Positions 1 to 4,896 of a DNA stretch of 8,298 bases are shown here, one piece after another. The position numbers and the translations under genes were made by a program. Source of the DNA: Lachnospiraceae bacterium (GTDB taxonomy: Bacteria; Bacillota; Clostridia; Lachnospirales; Lachnospiraceae); contig CAAGJU010000144.1 of assembly GCA_900770225.1 (NCBI GenBank), positions 1 through 8,298 on the forward strand. The letters run 5' to 3'. The notes under the pieces are model-generated. The model saw nothing but the letters and a program-made list of their open reading frames with translations. It did no database searches and was not told the DNA's origin. The number at the start of each line of letters is the position of its first letter. The first letter of the stretch is position 1.

Positions 1-106
1 ATACGCAAGTAGAAAGACCACTTGAAGACTACGAGTTTGATAGGGCAGAGGTGGAAGCACCGTAAGGTGTGGAGCTGACTGTTACTAATCGGTCGAGGGT
101 CTGACC
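1..106 (+). rRNA. 23S ribosomal RNA, 3' end only
   Basis: This is the last part of domain VI of 23S rRNA. The conserved tail is directly readable: an 'agggcagaggtggaagcacc' type helix, then 'agctgactgttactaat' and 'ggtcgagggtctgacc'. In complete genes the final GACC pairs with the 5' end of the molecule, so the mature 3' end is placed near base 106, give or take a few bases. The gene is cut off by the left window edge. It lies upstream of tRNA-Asn on the same strand and is probably cotranscribed with it. Confidence 0.93.
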
Positions 107-347
107 AAAGCGGAGGATCGGTCTTACAGGCAGACGGACGAGCGGAGGCACATCACGAAGTGTGTGCTGACGGGAGGACGGATGACTGGAAGAGAGTTTG
201 CGGAGCAAACTTCATGAAAAAGATGCAAAGCATCTTTGAATGACCGATTCGTACGGTCCATAGAATGCCAATGAATGTGGATGTTTCGGTATAATTTGTG
301 TGTTCAGTTTTGAAGGTATGTGGAATTCTGCTAATAACTGCATATAT
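107..347 (+). other. Post-23S spacer with three hairpins, no 5S gene
   Basis: This 241-base spacer lies between 23S and tRNA-Asn. I see no 5S rRNA signature in it, such as the conserved CCGAACnCGGAAGTTAAG type core. It holds three clear hairpins. At 148-167, GCACA and CAC pair with GTG and TGTGC around a GAA loop, with one bulged T. At 195-211, AGTTTGC pairs with GCAAACT around GGA. At 219-237, AAAGATGC pairs with GCATCTTT around AAA. Near 300 the stretch 'tgttcagttttgaagg' resembles the TGTTCAGTTTTGA motif common in Firmicute rRNA spacers, probably part of antitermination or processing signals. No protein gene is supported here. Confidence 0.7.
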
Positions 348-420
348 TCCTCGATAGCTCAGTCGGTAGAGCGCGTGACTGTTAATCACGATGTCGTTGG
401 TTCGAGCCCAACTCGGGGAG
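348..420 (+). tRNA. tRNA-Asn, anticodon GTT
   Basis: This is a 73-base cloverleaf. The acceptor arm TCCTCGA (348-354) pairs with TCGGGGA (413-419), with discriminator base G420. The D arm is GCTCAGTCGGTAGAGC. The anticodon stem CGTGA/TCACG encloses loop CTGTTAA with anticodon GTT at 381-383, which reads Asn AAC and AAU codons. The T arm carries the standard GGTTCGAGCCC. CCA is not encoded, since CTT follows G420, so the 3' CCA must be added by nucleotidyltransferase. It is the last gene of the rRNA transcript before the terminator. Confidence 0.97.
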
Positions 421-425
421 CTTTG

Positions 426-457
426 GCACTGCTGATTTTCAGCAGTGCTGTTTTTTT
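426..457 (+). terminator. Rho-independent terminator of rRNA/tRNA-Asn transcript
   Basis: A perfect 9-bp stem, GCACTGCTG (426-434) with CAGCAGTGC (440-448), encloses a 5-base loop. Seven T residues follow at 451-457. It lies five bases after the tRNA, so the transcript ends here and no 5S gene follows downstream. Confidence 0.93.
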
Positions 458-459
458 GC

Positions 460-504
460 AAAAAAAGCGCCACAACCGGTCATAAAAGTGAACAGGTGTG
501 GCGT
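460..504 (-). terminator. Rho-independent terminator of the minus-strand C_GCAxxG gene
   Basis: CGCCACA (468-474) pairs with TGTGGCG (497-503), extended past one bulged A by CC/GG (476-477 with 495-496). On the minus strand the stem is followed by GC and a run of seven T residues, the complement of 460-466. It lies about 40 bases beyond the stop codon of the 543-923 gene and abuts the plus-strand terminator, so the two converging transcription units are separated back to back. Confidence 0.85.
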
Positions 505-542
505 GTCATATCATATTTGTCGATGCTGAATTGCTGATGCTC

Positions 543-923
543 TCAGATATATGGCTCGGCAATACGAATAGCGTTTTTGATGCAGTCATCACAGGCACAG
601 AGAACCTTTCCGGTGCCGATCCCTTTGATTTTGCCGCATATCGTCTCGCCGCCGCAGGCATTTTTGAACTCTGTGAGGATCTGAGCGGAAGTCCTGTTTT
701 TGTGGGTGTCTGCATTGCCCTTCAGGCTGGCTGCCATGACAGCGCCCACGAGTGCTCCGCAGGTACCCTCGGCGCATCCCATACCGCCGCCAAAACCGGA
801 ACCCAGGCGGAGAAGTTCTTCTTCTGATTTGCCAAGTTCATTTTTATATGCCAGCAGAACTGCCTGACAGCAGTTGATGCCCATCTGATGTTTTACTTCC
901 AGTGCTTTTTCTGCTCTGTCCAT
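543..923 (-). CDS. C_GCAxxG_C_C family putative redox-active protein (126 aa)
   Basis: The product is a small cytoplasmic cysteine-rich protein of the C_GCAxxG_C_C family, thought to be redox active or metal/cluster binding. Its exact reaction is not established. Visible family marks are the CC pair at 18-19, the signature GCAEGTCGA at residues 49-57 after a glycine-rich run, and later cysteines at 90, 96, 109, 111 and 114. Length fits the family. The reading frame could start 14 codons earlier, but the ATG at 921-923 is preferred because GGGAGG precedes it at about 9 bases. It is transcribed leftwards and ends at the 460-504 terminator. The DUF6472-like gene lies upstream on the same strand across a 166-base gap, in which I see only weak dyads and no convincing promoter. 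The two could be cotranscribed. Confidence 0.9.
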   Translation of the reverse strand: MDRAEKALEVKHQMGINCCQAVLLAYKNELGKSEEELLRLGSGFGGGMGCAEGTCGALVGAVMAASLKGNADTHKNRTSAQILTEFKNACGGETICGKIKGIGTGKVLCACDDCIKNAIRIAEPYI

Positions 924-1089
924 GATATTTTTCCTCCCTGTGGTTAACCCGCGATATGCAGCCACCGGCTTTCTGCAGGCGGCAGGTCATGCATGAGTAT
1001 TTTTCTGAGTGATCCGATACTGTCTCTGTATGCTATTCGGTCTGTATCAGAGTCTACTTTAATCCGATCTTCAGAGTATATGAAAAGGG

Positions 1090-1311
1090 CTAATTCTGGT
1101 GTCTGACGACAGCGTATTCATCGCCGTTGCGGTAGTATGGGCAGGCGTTACGTTCACTCTCCATGAGACGCGCCCAGTCGTCTTCATCCATATCGATACT
1201 GCAGAGATATTCTTCGAAATCCTCATCATACGCAAGGAAAGCACAGGTATCGCAGCTGCCTCTGTATGTGTGAGCTTTTTTTACATCTGAAATGTGAGTA
1301 TTCTCTGCCAT
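1090..1311 (-). CDS. Small four-cysteine protein resembling DUF6472 (73 aa)
   Basis: This is a short acidic cytoplasmic protein with four cysteines: a CxxC pair at 20 and 23, then C37 and C57. The central part is rich in Asp and Glu. The layout (CDxC, an EYLC-type segment, a CPYY turn, a GDEYxVVRHQ end) matches my memory of DUF6472, a small uncharacterised family common in Lachnospiraceae. Four cysteines at this spacing suggest a bound zinc ion, which is inference. The ATG at 1309-1311 has a nearby AGGCAGGA ribosome site. A possible promoter lies upstream on the minus strand at 1363-1391. The C_GCAxxG gene follows downstream on the same strand. Function is unknown. Confidence 0.75.
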   Translation of the reverse strand: MAENTHISDVKKAHTYRGSCDTCAFLAYDEDFEEYLCSIDMDEDDWARLMESERNACPYYRNGDEYAVVRHQN

Positions 1312-1362
1312 TGATCGGATCCTGCCTCTTTATCATATTGCATTTTTTCGTATAACGGCCTT

Positions 1363-1391
1363 ATCATAGCAGAAGATCTGAACGTTGTACA
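1363..1391 (-). promoter_or_regulatory. Candidate promoter for the DUF6472-like gene
   Basis: Read on the minus strand, TGTACA (1391-1386) lies 17 bases before TATGAT (1368-1363). The -10 box is 5/6 to TATAAT and the -35 is 4/6 to TTGACA. It would give a leader of about 45 bases before the ATG at 1311. The region is divergent, with the kinase gene leaving on the other strand. A second TATGAT lies closer to the gene but has no acceptable -35. Confidence 0.35.
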
Positions 1392-1469
1392 GGGAGGCGT
1401 CGGGACCGGTAATGCTATCTGAGCTGCTTGTAAATCTGGCCCGATATTGCCCTTTTGTTTCAAAAAAGC

Positions 1470-1509
1470 GTGGAAGAAGCTTCCAGGGAAAGGTGTGGAA
1501 GAAACTTCC
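1470..1509. repeat. Two 15-bp direct repeats, each a dyad, upstream of the kinase gene
   Basis: GTGGAAGAAGCTTCC (1470-1484) recurs as GTGGAAGAAACTTCC (1495-1509), 14 of 15 bases identical, at a 25-bp period. Each copy has dyad symmetry, GGAAG-N3-CTTCC, and the first extends to TGGAAG-N3-CTTCCA. The arms of the two copies could also pair with each other in RNA. The pair lies 39-78 bases before the kinase ATG, where an operator would sit, although no good promoter could be placed with confidence. The rest of the 1312-1547 gap shows nothing else clear. Confidence 0.6.
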
Positions 1510-1547
1510 CGGCGCTCAGAGATTATAGAATCGGACAGGTTTTTATC

Positions 1548-2534
1548 ATGTATCATATTATTGTCAATCCTTCTTCTCACTCCGGCAACGGAGGAGCAGA
1601 CGTCTGCAGGGCGCTCACGGAAGAGCTTTGCAGGACAGGAAAAAAATATTGTGTCCATGAAACACACAGACCCGGCGATGCGCGGGAGATCGCCCGTCGG
1701 GTGACATCAGAGGCAGAGGACACAGTCCTTGTTGTGATCGGCGGAGACGGAACGGTGAATGAAACTGTGAATGGCGTTCAGGATTTTTCTTCGCTGAAAT
1801 TTGCCTTTATACCCACCGGATCCGGCAACGACCTGGCCAGAGGGCTGGGATTCTCTGACAGAATCAGCGACGAAGAACGCAGGCATATGATCCGCAACAT
1901 TGCAGAAGGAAAAATTCTGCGTTACCTGGACATAGGAAACACGCACATCAATCACAGAACCAATATTCTGTCACGGCAGCACCCTGATGAAGTTCCGGAT
2001 GATCAGCGGTTCCTGATCAGCTCCGGGGTGGGATTTGACGCGGGGGTCTGTGAAGAGGCACTGCATTCGGCGACAAAGGATTTTTTCAACCGGATGCACC
2101 TGGGAAAAATTACTTACGGCGCGATTGCCTATCGCACGCTGCGGTCTGTTTACGCTCATAAAGTGCAGTTCGACGGGGTGACGGCAGACGGTAAAAAAGT
2201 CCATATGGATCATCTGCTTTTCGGTTCGGCTTTCAATCTTCCCTATGAGGGAGGTGGATATCGCTTTGCACCTGATGCGTCCGGAGATGACGGAAGCCTG
2301 ATGCTTGTGGCTATCGGAGATATGCCTGCGCTGCAGATTCTCTGGCATTTTCCCGGTGCACACAGAGGAAGCCATGGGTATTATGATCTGCCGCATGTCA
2401 TTCATTTTTCCTTCAGGAGTATGAGGATCCGGACGTCAGAACCGCTCTGGCTGCATGCAGACGGGGAGGTGGCGATGAAGACTGACGATGTGACGTTTTC
2501 TATGCTGAAGGACAGGTTGAAGCTGATCATCTGA
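1548..2534 (+). CDS. Diacylglycerol kinase catalytic-domain protein (YegS/BmrU/LCB5-type lipid kinase), 328 aa
   Basis: This ATP-dependent lipid kinase would phosphorylate diacylglycerol or a related lipid at the inner face of the membrane, giving phosphatidic acid. In Gram-positives such enzymes recycle diacylglycerol left over from lipoteichoic acid synthesis; the exact substrate here is inferred. The N-terminus MYHIIVNPSSHSGNG has the family NP-x-SG-G opening. The nucleotide signature GGDGT is at 65-69, PTGSGND at 89-95, the GGGYRFAP/GDDGSL region at 235-251 and HADGE at 303-307, all intact. Length (about 300-330) is normal. The frame is open for 31 codons further upstream, but that part lacks family features and covers the dyad repeats, so the ATG at 1548 with GGACAGG before it is chosen. 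No terminator follows. A 25-bp repeat array separates it from the next gene. Confidence 0.92.
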   Translation: MYHIIVNPSSHSGNGGADVCRALTEELCRTGKKYCVHETHRPGDAREIARRVTSEAEDTVLVVIGGDGTVNETVNGVQDFSSLKFAFIPTGSGNDLARGLGFSDRISDEERRHMIRNIAEGKILRYLDIGNTHINHRTNILSRQHPDEVPDDQRFLISSGVGFDAGVCEEALHSATKDFFNRMHLGKITYGAIAYRTLRSVYAHKVQFDGVTADGKKVHMDHLLFGSAFNLPYEGGGYRFAPDASGDDGSLMLVAIGDMPALQILWHFPGAHRGSHGYYDLPHVIHFSFRSMRIRTSEPLWLHADGEVAMKTDDVTFSMLKDRLKLII

Positions 2535-2609
2535 ATGAGAGATACAGAATAGAACCAGGAGTCTGGCAGAATGAGTTGTACAGATTCATTTTCAGATTGG
2601 AATAAATAA

Positions 2610-2704
2610 GGTAAGCTGACAGCAGAAAATACATGGTGAGCTGACAGCAGAAAACACATGTTGGTTGACCGCAGAAAAATCAAGGTGAACTGACAGCAAA
2701 ATCA
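2610..2704. repeat. Four tandem ~25-bp repeats, each centred on a GCTGACAGC dyad
   Basis: Units begin at 2610, 2635, 2660 and 2684. Units 1 and 2 (25 bp each) are nearly identical. Unit 3 (24 bp) and unit 4 (truncated to about 21 bp) are more diverged. Each contains a 9-bp near-palindrome: GCTGACAGC at 2615 and 2640, GTTGACCGC at 2664, ACTGACAGC at 2689, spaced 25, 24 and 25 bp. A purine/A-rich tail follows each. The array fills the gap between the kinase stop and the Shine-Dalgarno site of the 75-aa gene and is not coding in any frame I can support. It could be an operator array or simply slipped repeats. Confidence 0.75.
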
Positions 2705-2728
2705 GGATAATTACAGGAGGTGTGTATC

Positions 2729-2956
2729 ATGGCGATGAACCCGAAGATGCTTTTCCAGGCTAAGGAAAGATACAATATTTTTAAAAATCAGCATCCCAAA
2801 CTGATCGAGTTCGGAAAGGTGCTGGATGAAAATGCAGTTGAAGCAGGTACGGTTTTTGAGATCACGGCGACGACGCCGGAGGGAAAGAAATATACGGCGA
2901 ATATCCGACTGACGCCGGAAGATGTGGAGACGTTCCGCATGTTCCATAAACAGTAA
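2729..2956 (+). CDS. Conserved-looking small protein of unknown function (75 aa)
   Basis: The product is a soluble, mixed-charge 75-residue protein beginning MAMNPKMLFQAKERY. It has an amphipathic N-terminal helix (about 7-35) and a probable strand pair around EAGTVFEITATTPEGKKYTANIRL (written here only to show the TTPEGK turn), followed by a short helix that ends at FHKQ. It has no cysteines, membrane segment or signal peptide. The perfect AGGAGG at 2715-2720, 8 bases before the ATG at 2729, and normal codon use argue that it is real. An alternative GTG at 2720 overlaps the ribosome site and is unlikely. I recall similar small Clostridia proteins starting MNPK/MNPM with a TTPEGK segment, but I cannot name a family. 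A hairpin terminator follows at 2986. Confidence 0.78.
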   Translation: MAMNPKMLFQAKERYNIFKNQHPKLIEFGKVLDENAVEAGTVFEITATTPEGKKYTANIRLTPEDVETFRMFHKQ

Positions 2957-2985
2957 TCTGGATAAAATTCGTTGTGTATGTGTAT

Positions 2986-3040
2986 CCCGCCTGTGCAGGC
3001 AGAGAATCACCTTCGGTGATTCAGCCTGCCGGGTTCGTTT
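2986..3040 (+). terminator. Long bipartite hairpin, probable terminator after the 75-aa gene
   Basis: GAATCACC (3004-3011) pairs with GGTGATTC (3015-3022) around a TTC loop. It stacks on GCAGGC (2995-3000) with GCCTGC (3024-3029) and on CCCG (2986-2989) with CGGG (3030-3033), with a five-base bulge on the left. The downstream tract TTCGTTT is only moderately T-rich, so termination may be partial. On the minus strand the apex reads C-GAA-G, the same tip seen in other hairpins of this window. The rest of 2957-3190 holds the SPFH promoter. Confidence 0.6.
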
Positions 3041-3081
3041 AACGTGGTAATGGGCGTATATGTAAATCATATGTAATCGTA

Positions 3082-3120
3082 TTGACTATGAAGACTCATA
3101 ATGATATCATAATGATATCA
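3082..3120 (+). promoter_or_regulatory. Promoter for the SPFH gene with tandem TGATATCA operator candidate
   Basis: TTGACT (3082-3087) lies exactly 17 bases before TATCAT (3105-3110), 5/6 matches at each box, giving a leader of roughly 75 bases before the SPFH ATG at 3191. Two perfect 11-bp direct repeats, ATAATGATATC at 3098-3108 and 3109-3119, overlap the -10 box. Each contains the 8-bp perfect palindrome TGATATCA (3102-3109 and 3113-3120). Two palindromes one helical turn apart are what a small dimeric repressor such as an RHH protein would bind, and an RHH gene lies downstream of the SPFH gene. The binding is inference. Confidence 0.6.
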
Positions 3121-3190
3121 AATAGCTGACAAAACCAGTGTATGCCAGCTTATTGTGTTTCGGATTATAATTCCGGGGAGAGGAGTCTTT

Positions 3191-4204
3191 ATGGAAGAGA
3201 AGGTTCTGACAAAGAAAAAGAATGGAATGGCAGTCCTGATTCTGATTCTTATCATGTACGGACTGGCTGTCGTGCTGTTTGTCATGGATGCCATGGCCAA
3301 TCCGGATGCGGATGTGCCGGGAATACTGTTTGTGCCGGGTATTGTACTTATGTGCGTGGCGACCATCCTGCTTCCGGGTCTGAAAGTCCTGAAACCGCAG
3401 GAAGCGCTGGTACTGACGCTTTTCGGCAAATACATCGGAACGCTGAAGAGCGACGGATTCTACTTTGTCAATCCGTTCTGCACCGCCTTCAATCCGGCGG
3501 CGGGAACTGTTCTCGGACAGAGCGGTGATGTAGATGCCGGGCAGGGAAAAACAGATGCACGGAAGAGTGCGGAGCTGAAGGTCGCGGAGTCGAAGAAGAT
3601 TTCCCTGAAGATCATGACGCTCAGCAACGCCAAACAGAAGGTCAACGATGTCCTGGGAAATCCCGTCGAGATCGGTGTCGCTGTGATGTGGCGGGTGACG
3701 GATACCGCTAAGGCAGTGTTCAATGTTGATAACTACATGGAGTATCTGTCTTTGCAGTGTGACACGGCCGTCCGTGACATTGTAAAAATCTACCCGTATG
3801 ATGTGGCCCAGAATGTGGACACGACCGGGGACGGAAAAGCAGATGACGGATCACTCCGCGGTTCCACCACAGTCGTCGCTGAGCGAATCAGAAAACAGAT
3901 CCAGGATAAAGTTGAAATCGCAGGGCTGGAAATCGTCGAGGCGAGGATCACCTATCTTGCGTACGCACCGGAAATCGCTTCTGTCATGCTGCAGCGCCAG
4001 CAGGCTTCTGCGGTTGTGGATGCGAGAAAAATGATCGTCGACGGTGCTGTCGGTATGGTGGAGATGGCACTGGAGCAGCTGAAAAAGGACGGCGTGGTTG
4101 ATCTGGACGAGGAACGCAAGGCGGCGATGGTATCCAATCTGATGGTCGTTCTCTGTGGCAATCATGACGCACAGCCGGTGGTCAACTCCGGCAGCCTGTA
4201 TTAA
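3191..4204 (+). CDS. SPFH/Band-7 domain membrane protein (337 aa)
   Basis: This is a stomatin/prohibitin/flotillin-type protein, expected to be membrane anchored and to oligomerise into a scaffold. Two hydrophobic segments are visible, at about 13-35 and 44-64, with a KKK run before the first. The SPFH domain follows from about 66: KPQEALVLTLFGKYIGTL, then a DGFYFVNPF strand, a charged linker with GQGKTDARKSAE (about 117-128), a NPVEIGVAVMWRVTD core and C-terminal helices containing AERIRKQIQDKV and YAPEIASVMLQRQQA. It ends in a short tail, VVNSGSLY. ATG 3191 follows GGGAG/AGGAG at 5-8 bases; the twelve possible upstream codons include the ribosome site and are not used. The gene has its own promoter at 3082. 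The RHH gene follows after 264 bases holding 30-bp repeats. Partner and role are unknown. Confidence 0.92.
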   Translation: MEEKVLTKKKNGMAVLILILIMYGLAVVLFVMDAMANPDADVPGILFVPGIVLMCVATILLPGLKVLKPQEALVLTLFGKYIGTLKSDGFYFVNPFCTAFNPAAGTVLGQSGDVDAGQGKTDARKSAELKVAESKKISLKIMTLSNAKQKVNDVLGNPVEIGVAVMWRVTDTAKAVFNVDNYMEYLSLQCDTAVRDIVKIYPYDVAQNVDTTGDGKADDGSLRGSTTVVAERIRKQIQDKVEIAGLEIVEARITYLAYAPEIASVMLQRQQASAVVDARKMIVDGAVGMVEMALEQLKKDGVVDLDEERKAAMVSNLMVVLCGNHDAQPVVNSGSLY

Positions 4205-4245
4205 ATCTACAGAATAAAAACAGCGTATTTCCTGGCGTATATTCT

Positions 4246-4365
4246 CAGCCGGTGCAGGGCTGAAGGCAGAAGTACCAGCTGGTGCAGGGCTGAAGGCAGA
4301 AGTATCAGCCGGTGCAGGACTGTCGATGAAAATGTCGGCAGCTACAGGGCTGAAGACAGGAAATG
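4246..4365. repeat. Four tandem 30-bp units between SPFH and RHH genes
   Basis: Units run 4246-4275, 4276-4305, 4306-4335 and 4336-4365. The first two differ at two positions; units 3 and 4 are progressively diverged. Each opens with a small inverted repeat, for example CAGCC-N7-GGCTG in unit 1. Unit 2 has a C to T change that keeps a G-T pair. The frame continuing after the SPFH stop is open through the repeats to TAG at 4457, but I do not believe it is coding. There are no unique spacers, so this is not a CRISPR array. Confidence 0.8.
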
Positions 4366-4416
4366 CCTGCGGAAATGCGTTGCAAAGTGCATAGCTGAGA
4401 TATGGAGAAGTCGCGG

Positions 4417-4438
4417 GGGATCGGAATTTTCCGATCCC
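4417..4438. promoter_or_regulatory. Perfect inverted repeat upstream of the RHH gene
   Basis: GGGATCGGAA (4417-4426) and TTCCGATCCC (4429-4438) are exact inverted repeats separated by two T residues. As RNA this is a 9-bp stem with a 4-base loop. No T run follows, which argues against an ordinary intrinsic terminator. It ends about 12 bases before the AGGAAGG ribosome site of the RHH gene. It may be an operator, an intercistronic processing hairpin, or a weak terminator of the SPFH transcript. Confidence 0.55.
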
Positions 4439-4468
4439 TCTGCGTGTTCAGGAAGGTAGGTGCTGCGG

Positions 4469-4663
4469 ATGGCGAAGAAACAGATCCCTCTCCGCTTGAA
4501 TGAAAAACTGTACGACGCGATCGCCGCATGGGCGGAGGATGATTTCCGTTCCGTCAACGGGCAGATCGAGTATCTCCTCACGGAGTGCGTGAAGCAGCGC
4601 AAAAAGGACGGTAAATACGTGTCAGAACATCTCGATGAAGAGCCTCACTTTGATATTCATTGA
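4469..4663 (+). CDS. Arc-type ribbon-helix-helix DNA-binding protein (64 aa)
   Basis: This small protein has the ribbon-helix-helix fold. Residues 4-10 (KQIPLRL) form the DNA-contacting beta strand, 11-26 the first helix and 28-46 the second, with the turn at RSVNGQIE (27-34). The tail from 47 is acidic and ends HFDIH. Such proteins act as dimers or higher oligomers that repress promoters through tandem palindromes. The ATG at 4469 follows AGGTAGG at 8 bases; a GTG three codons upstream lies on the ribosome site and is less likely. It lies downstream of the SPFH gene with no obvious promoter of its own, so cotranscription is likely. I recall Arc-like genes next to SPFH genes in other Clostridia, but have not checked this. 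The targets are unknown; the TGATATCA pair at 3102-3120 is a candidate. Confidence 0.88.
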   Translation: MAKKQIPLRLNEKLYDAIAAWAEDDFRSVNGQIEYLLTECVKQRKKDGKYVSEHLDEEPHFDIH

Positions 4664-4722
4664 CAGCGGATATCTGAATGGTTTGGCTTCATGATCAATC
4701 CTGACAAAGCTTCCATACATGA

Positions 4723-4751
4723 TACAGATGCTTCCAACCCGCCATCATCCG
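4723..4751. repeat. 29-bp dispersed repeat, solo copy of a foldback-element terminus
   Basis: This segment, starting TACAGATG and ending CATCATCCG, matches 8044-8072 at 26 of 29 positions. The second site is the left terminus of a 241-bp foldback element. No inverted partner of this copy is visible nearby, so it is a solo end or a remnant. It lies just upstream of a 12-bp palindrome and the peptidase promoter. The gap 4664-4896 otherwise holds only that promoter and leader. Confidence 0.6.
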
Positions 4752-4792
4752 TATTCCGGAATATTGTCCTTGCTTTTGGAAGAGATTATAAT
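4752..4792 (+). promoter_or_regulatory. Promoter of the oligoendopeptidase gene with adjacent palindrome
   Basis: TTGTCC (4764-4769) lies 17 bases before a perfect TATAAT (4787-4792). The -35 box is 4/6 to consensus. Immediately upstream, TATTCCGGAATA (4752-4763) is a perfect 12-bp palindrome touching the -35 box, a plausible operator. Transcription would begin near 4799 and leave a leader of about 98 bases before the peptidase ATG. The gene is therefore probably not dependent on the SPFH/RHH transcript. Confidence 0.65.
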
Positions 4793-4798
4793 GAAAAC

Positions 4799-4896
4799 CT
4801 GACAGACTTCAGGGCCGGTCGTTCGACTGAAGAGGGTTCTGCCTCGCGCATCGAACGATCACTGGCATGTTTACATCAGCAGGGGAGGCGATCACG
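4799..4896 (+). promoter_or_regulatory. Leader of the peptidase mRNA with two competing pairings
   Basis: TCGTTCGA (4819-4826) and TCGAACGA (4851-4858) form an 8-bp inverted repeat. CTTCAG (4807-4812) and CTGAAG (4827-4832) form another, with TCGTTCGA in its loop. The two pairings cannot form as a simple nested structure, so they are alternatives or a pseudoknot. The ribosome site GGGGAGG (4882-4888) lies outside both. I recognise no known riboswitch class; regulation is only a suggestion. Confidence 0.3.

Noticed and set aside
107..347. 5S rRNA or a small protein gene in the spacer
   Set aside because: There is no conserved 5S core and no start codon with a ribosome site ahead of a plausible frame. 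Only hairpins are seen.
153..473. Minus-strand 106-codon open frame over tRNA-Asn
   Set aside because: It is antisense to the tRNA and its terminator; translations of this kind (SSPSWARTNDIVINSHALYRLSYRG) are a well-known artefact of reverse-strand tRNA genes.
498..827. Plus-strand open frame of 109 codons
   Set aside because: It lies antisense to the C_GCAxxG_C_C gene, whose cysteine motifs and ribosome site are convincing. The start falls in the terminator hairpin.
3166..3171. TATAAT box close to the SPFH start
   Set aside because: There is no acceptable -35 at 16-18 bases, and transcription would start inside the ribosome site. The 3082-3110 promoter is far better placed.
4246..4365. CRISPR array
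   Set aside because: The 30-bp units follow each other with no unique spacers, and no cas genes are present.
4205..4456. 84 sense codons in frame after the SPFH stop codon, suggesting readthrough
   Set aside because: The SPFH protein ends with a normal tail. The extension is a translation of the 30-bp repeats and of spacer, with no domain. Open frames are expected in tandem repeats whose period is a multiple of three.
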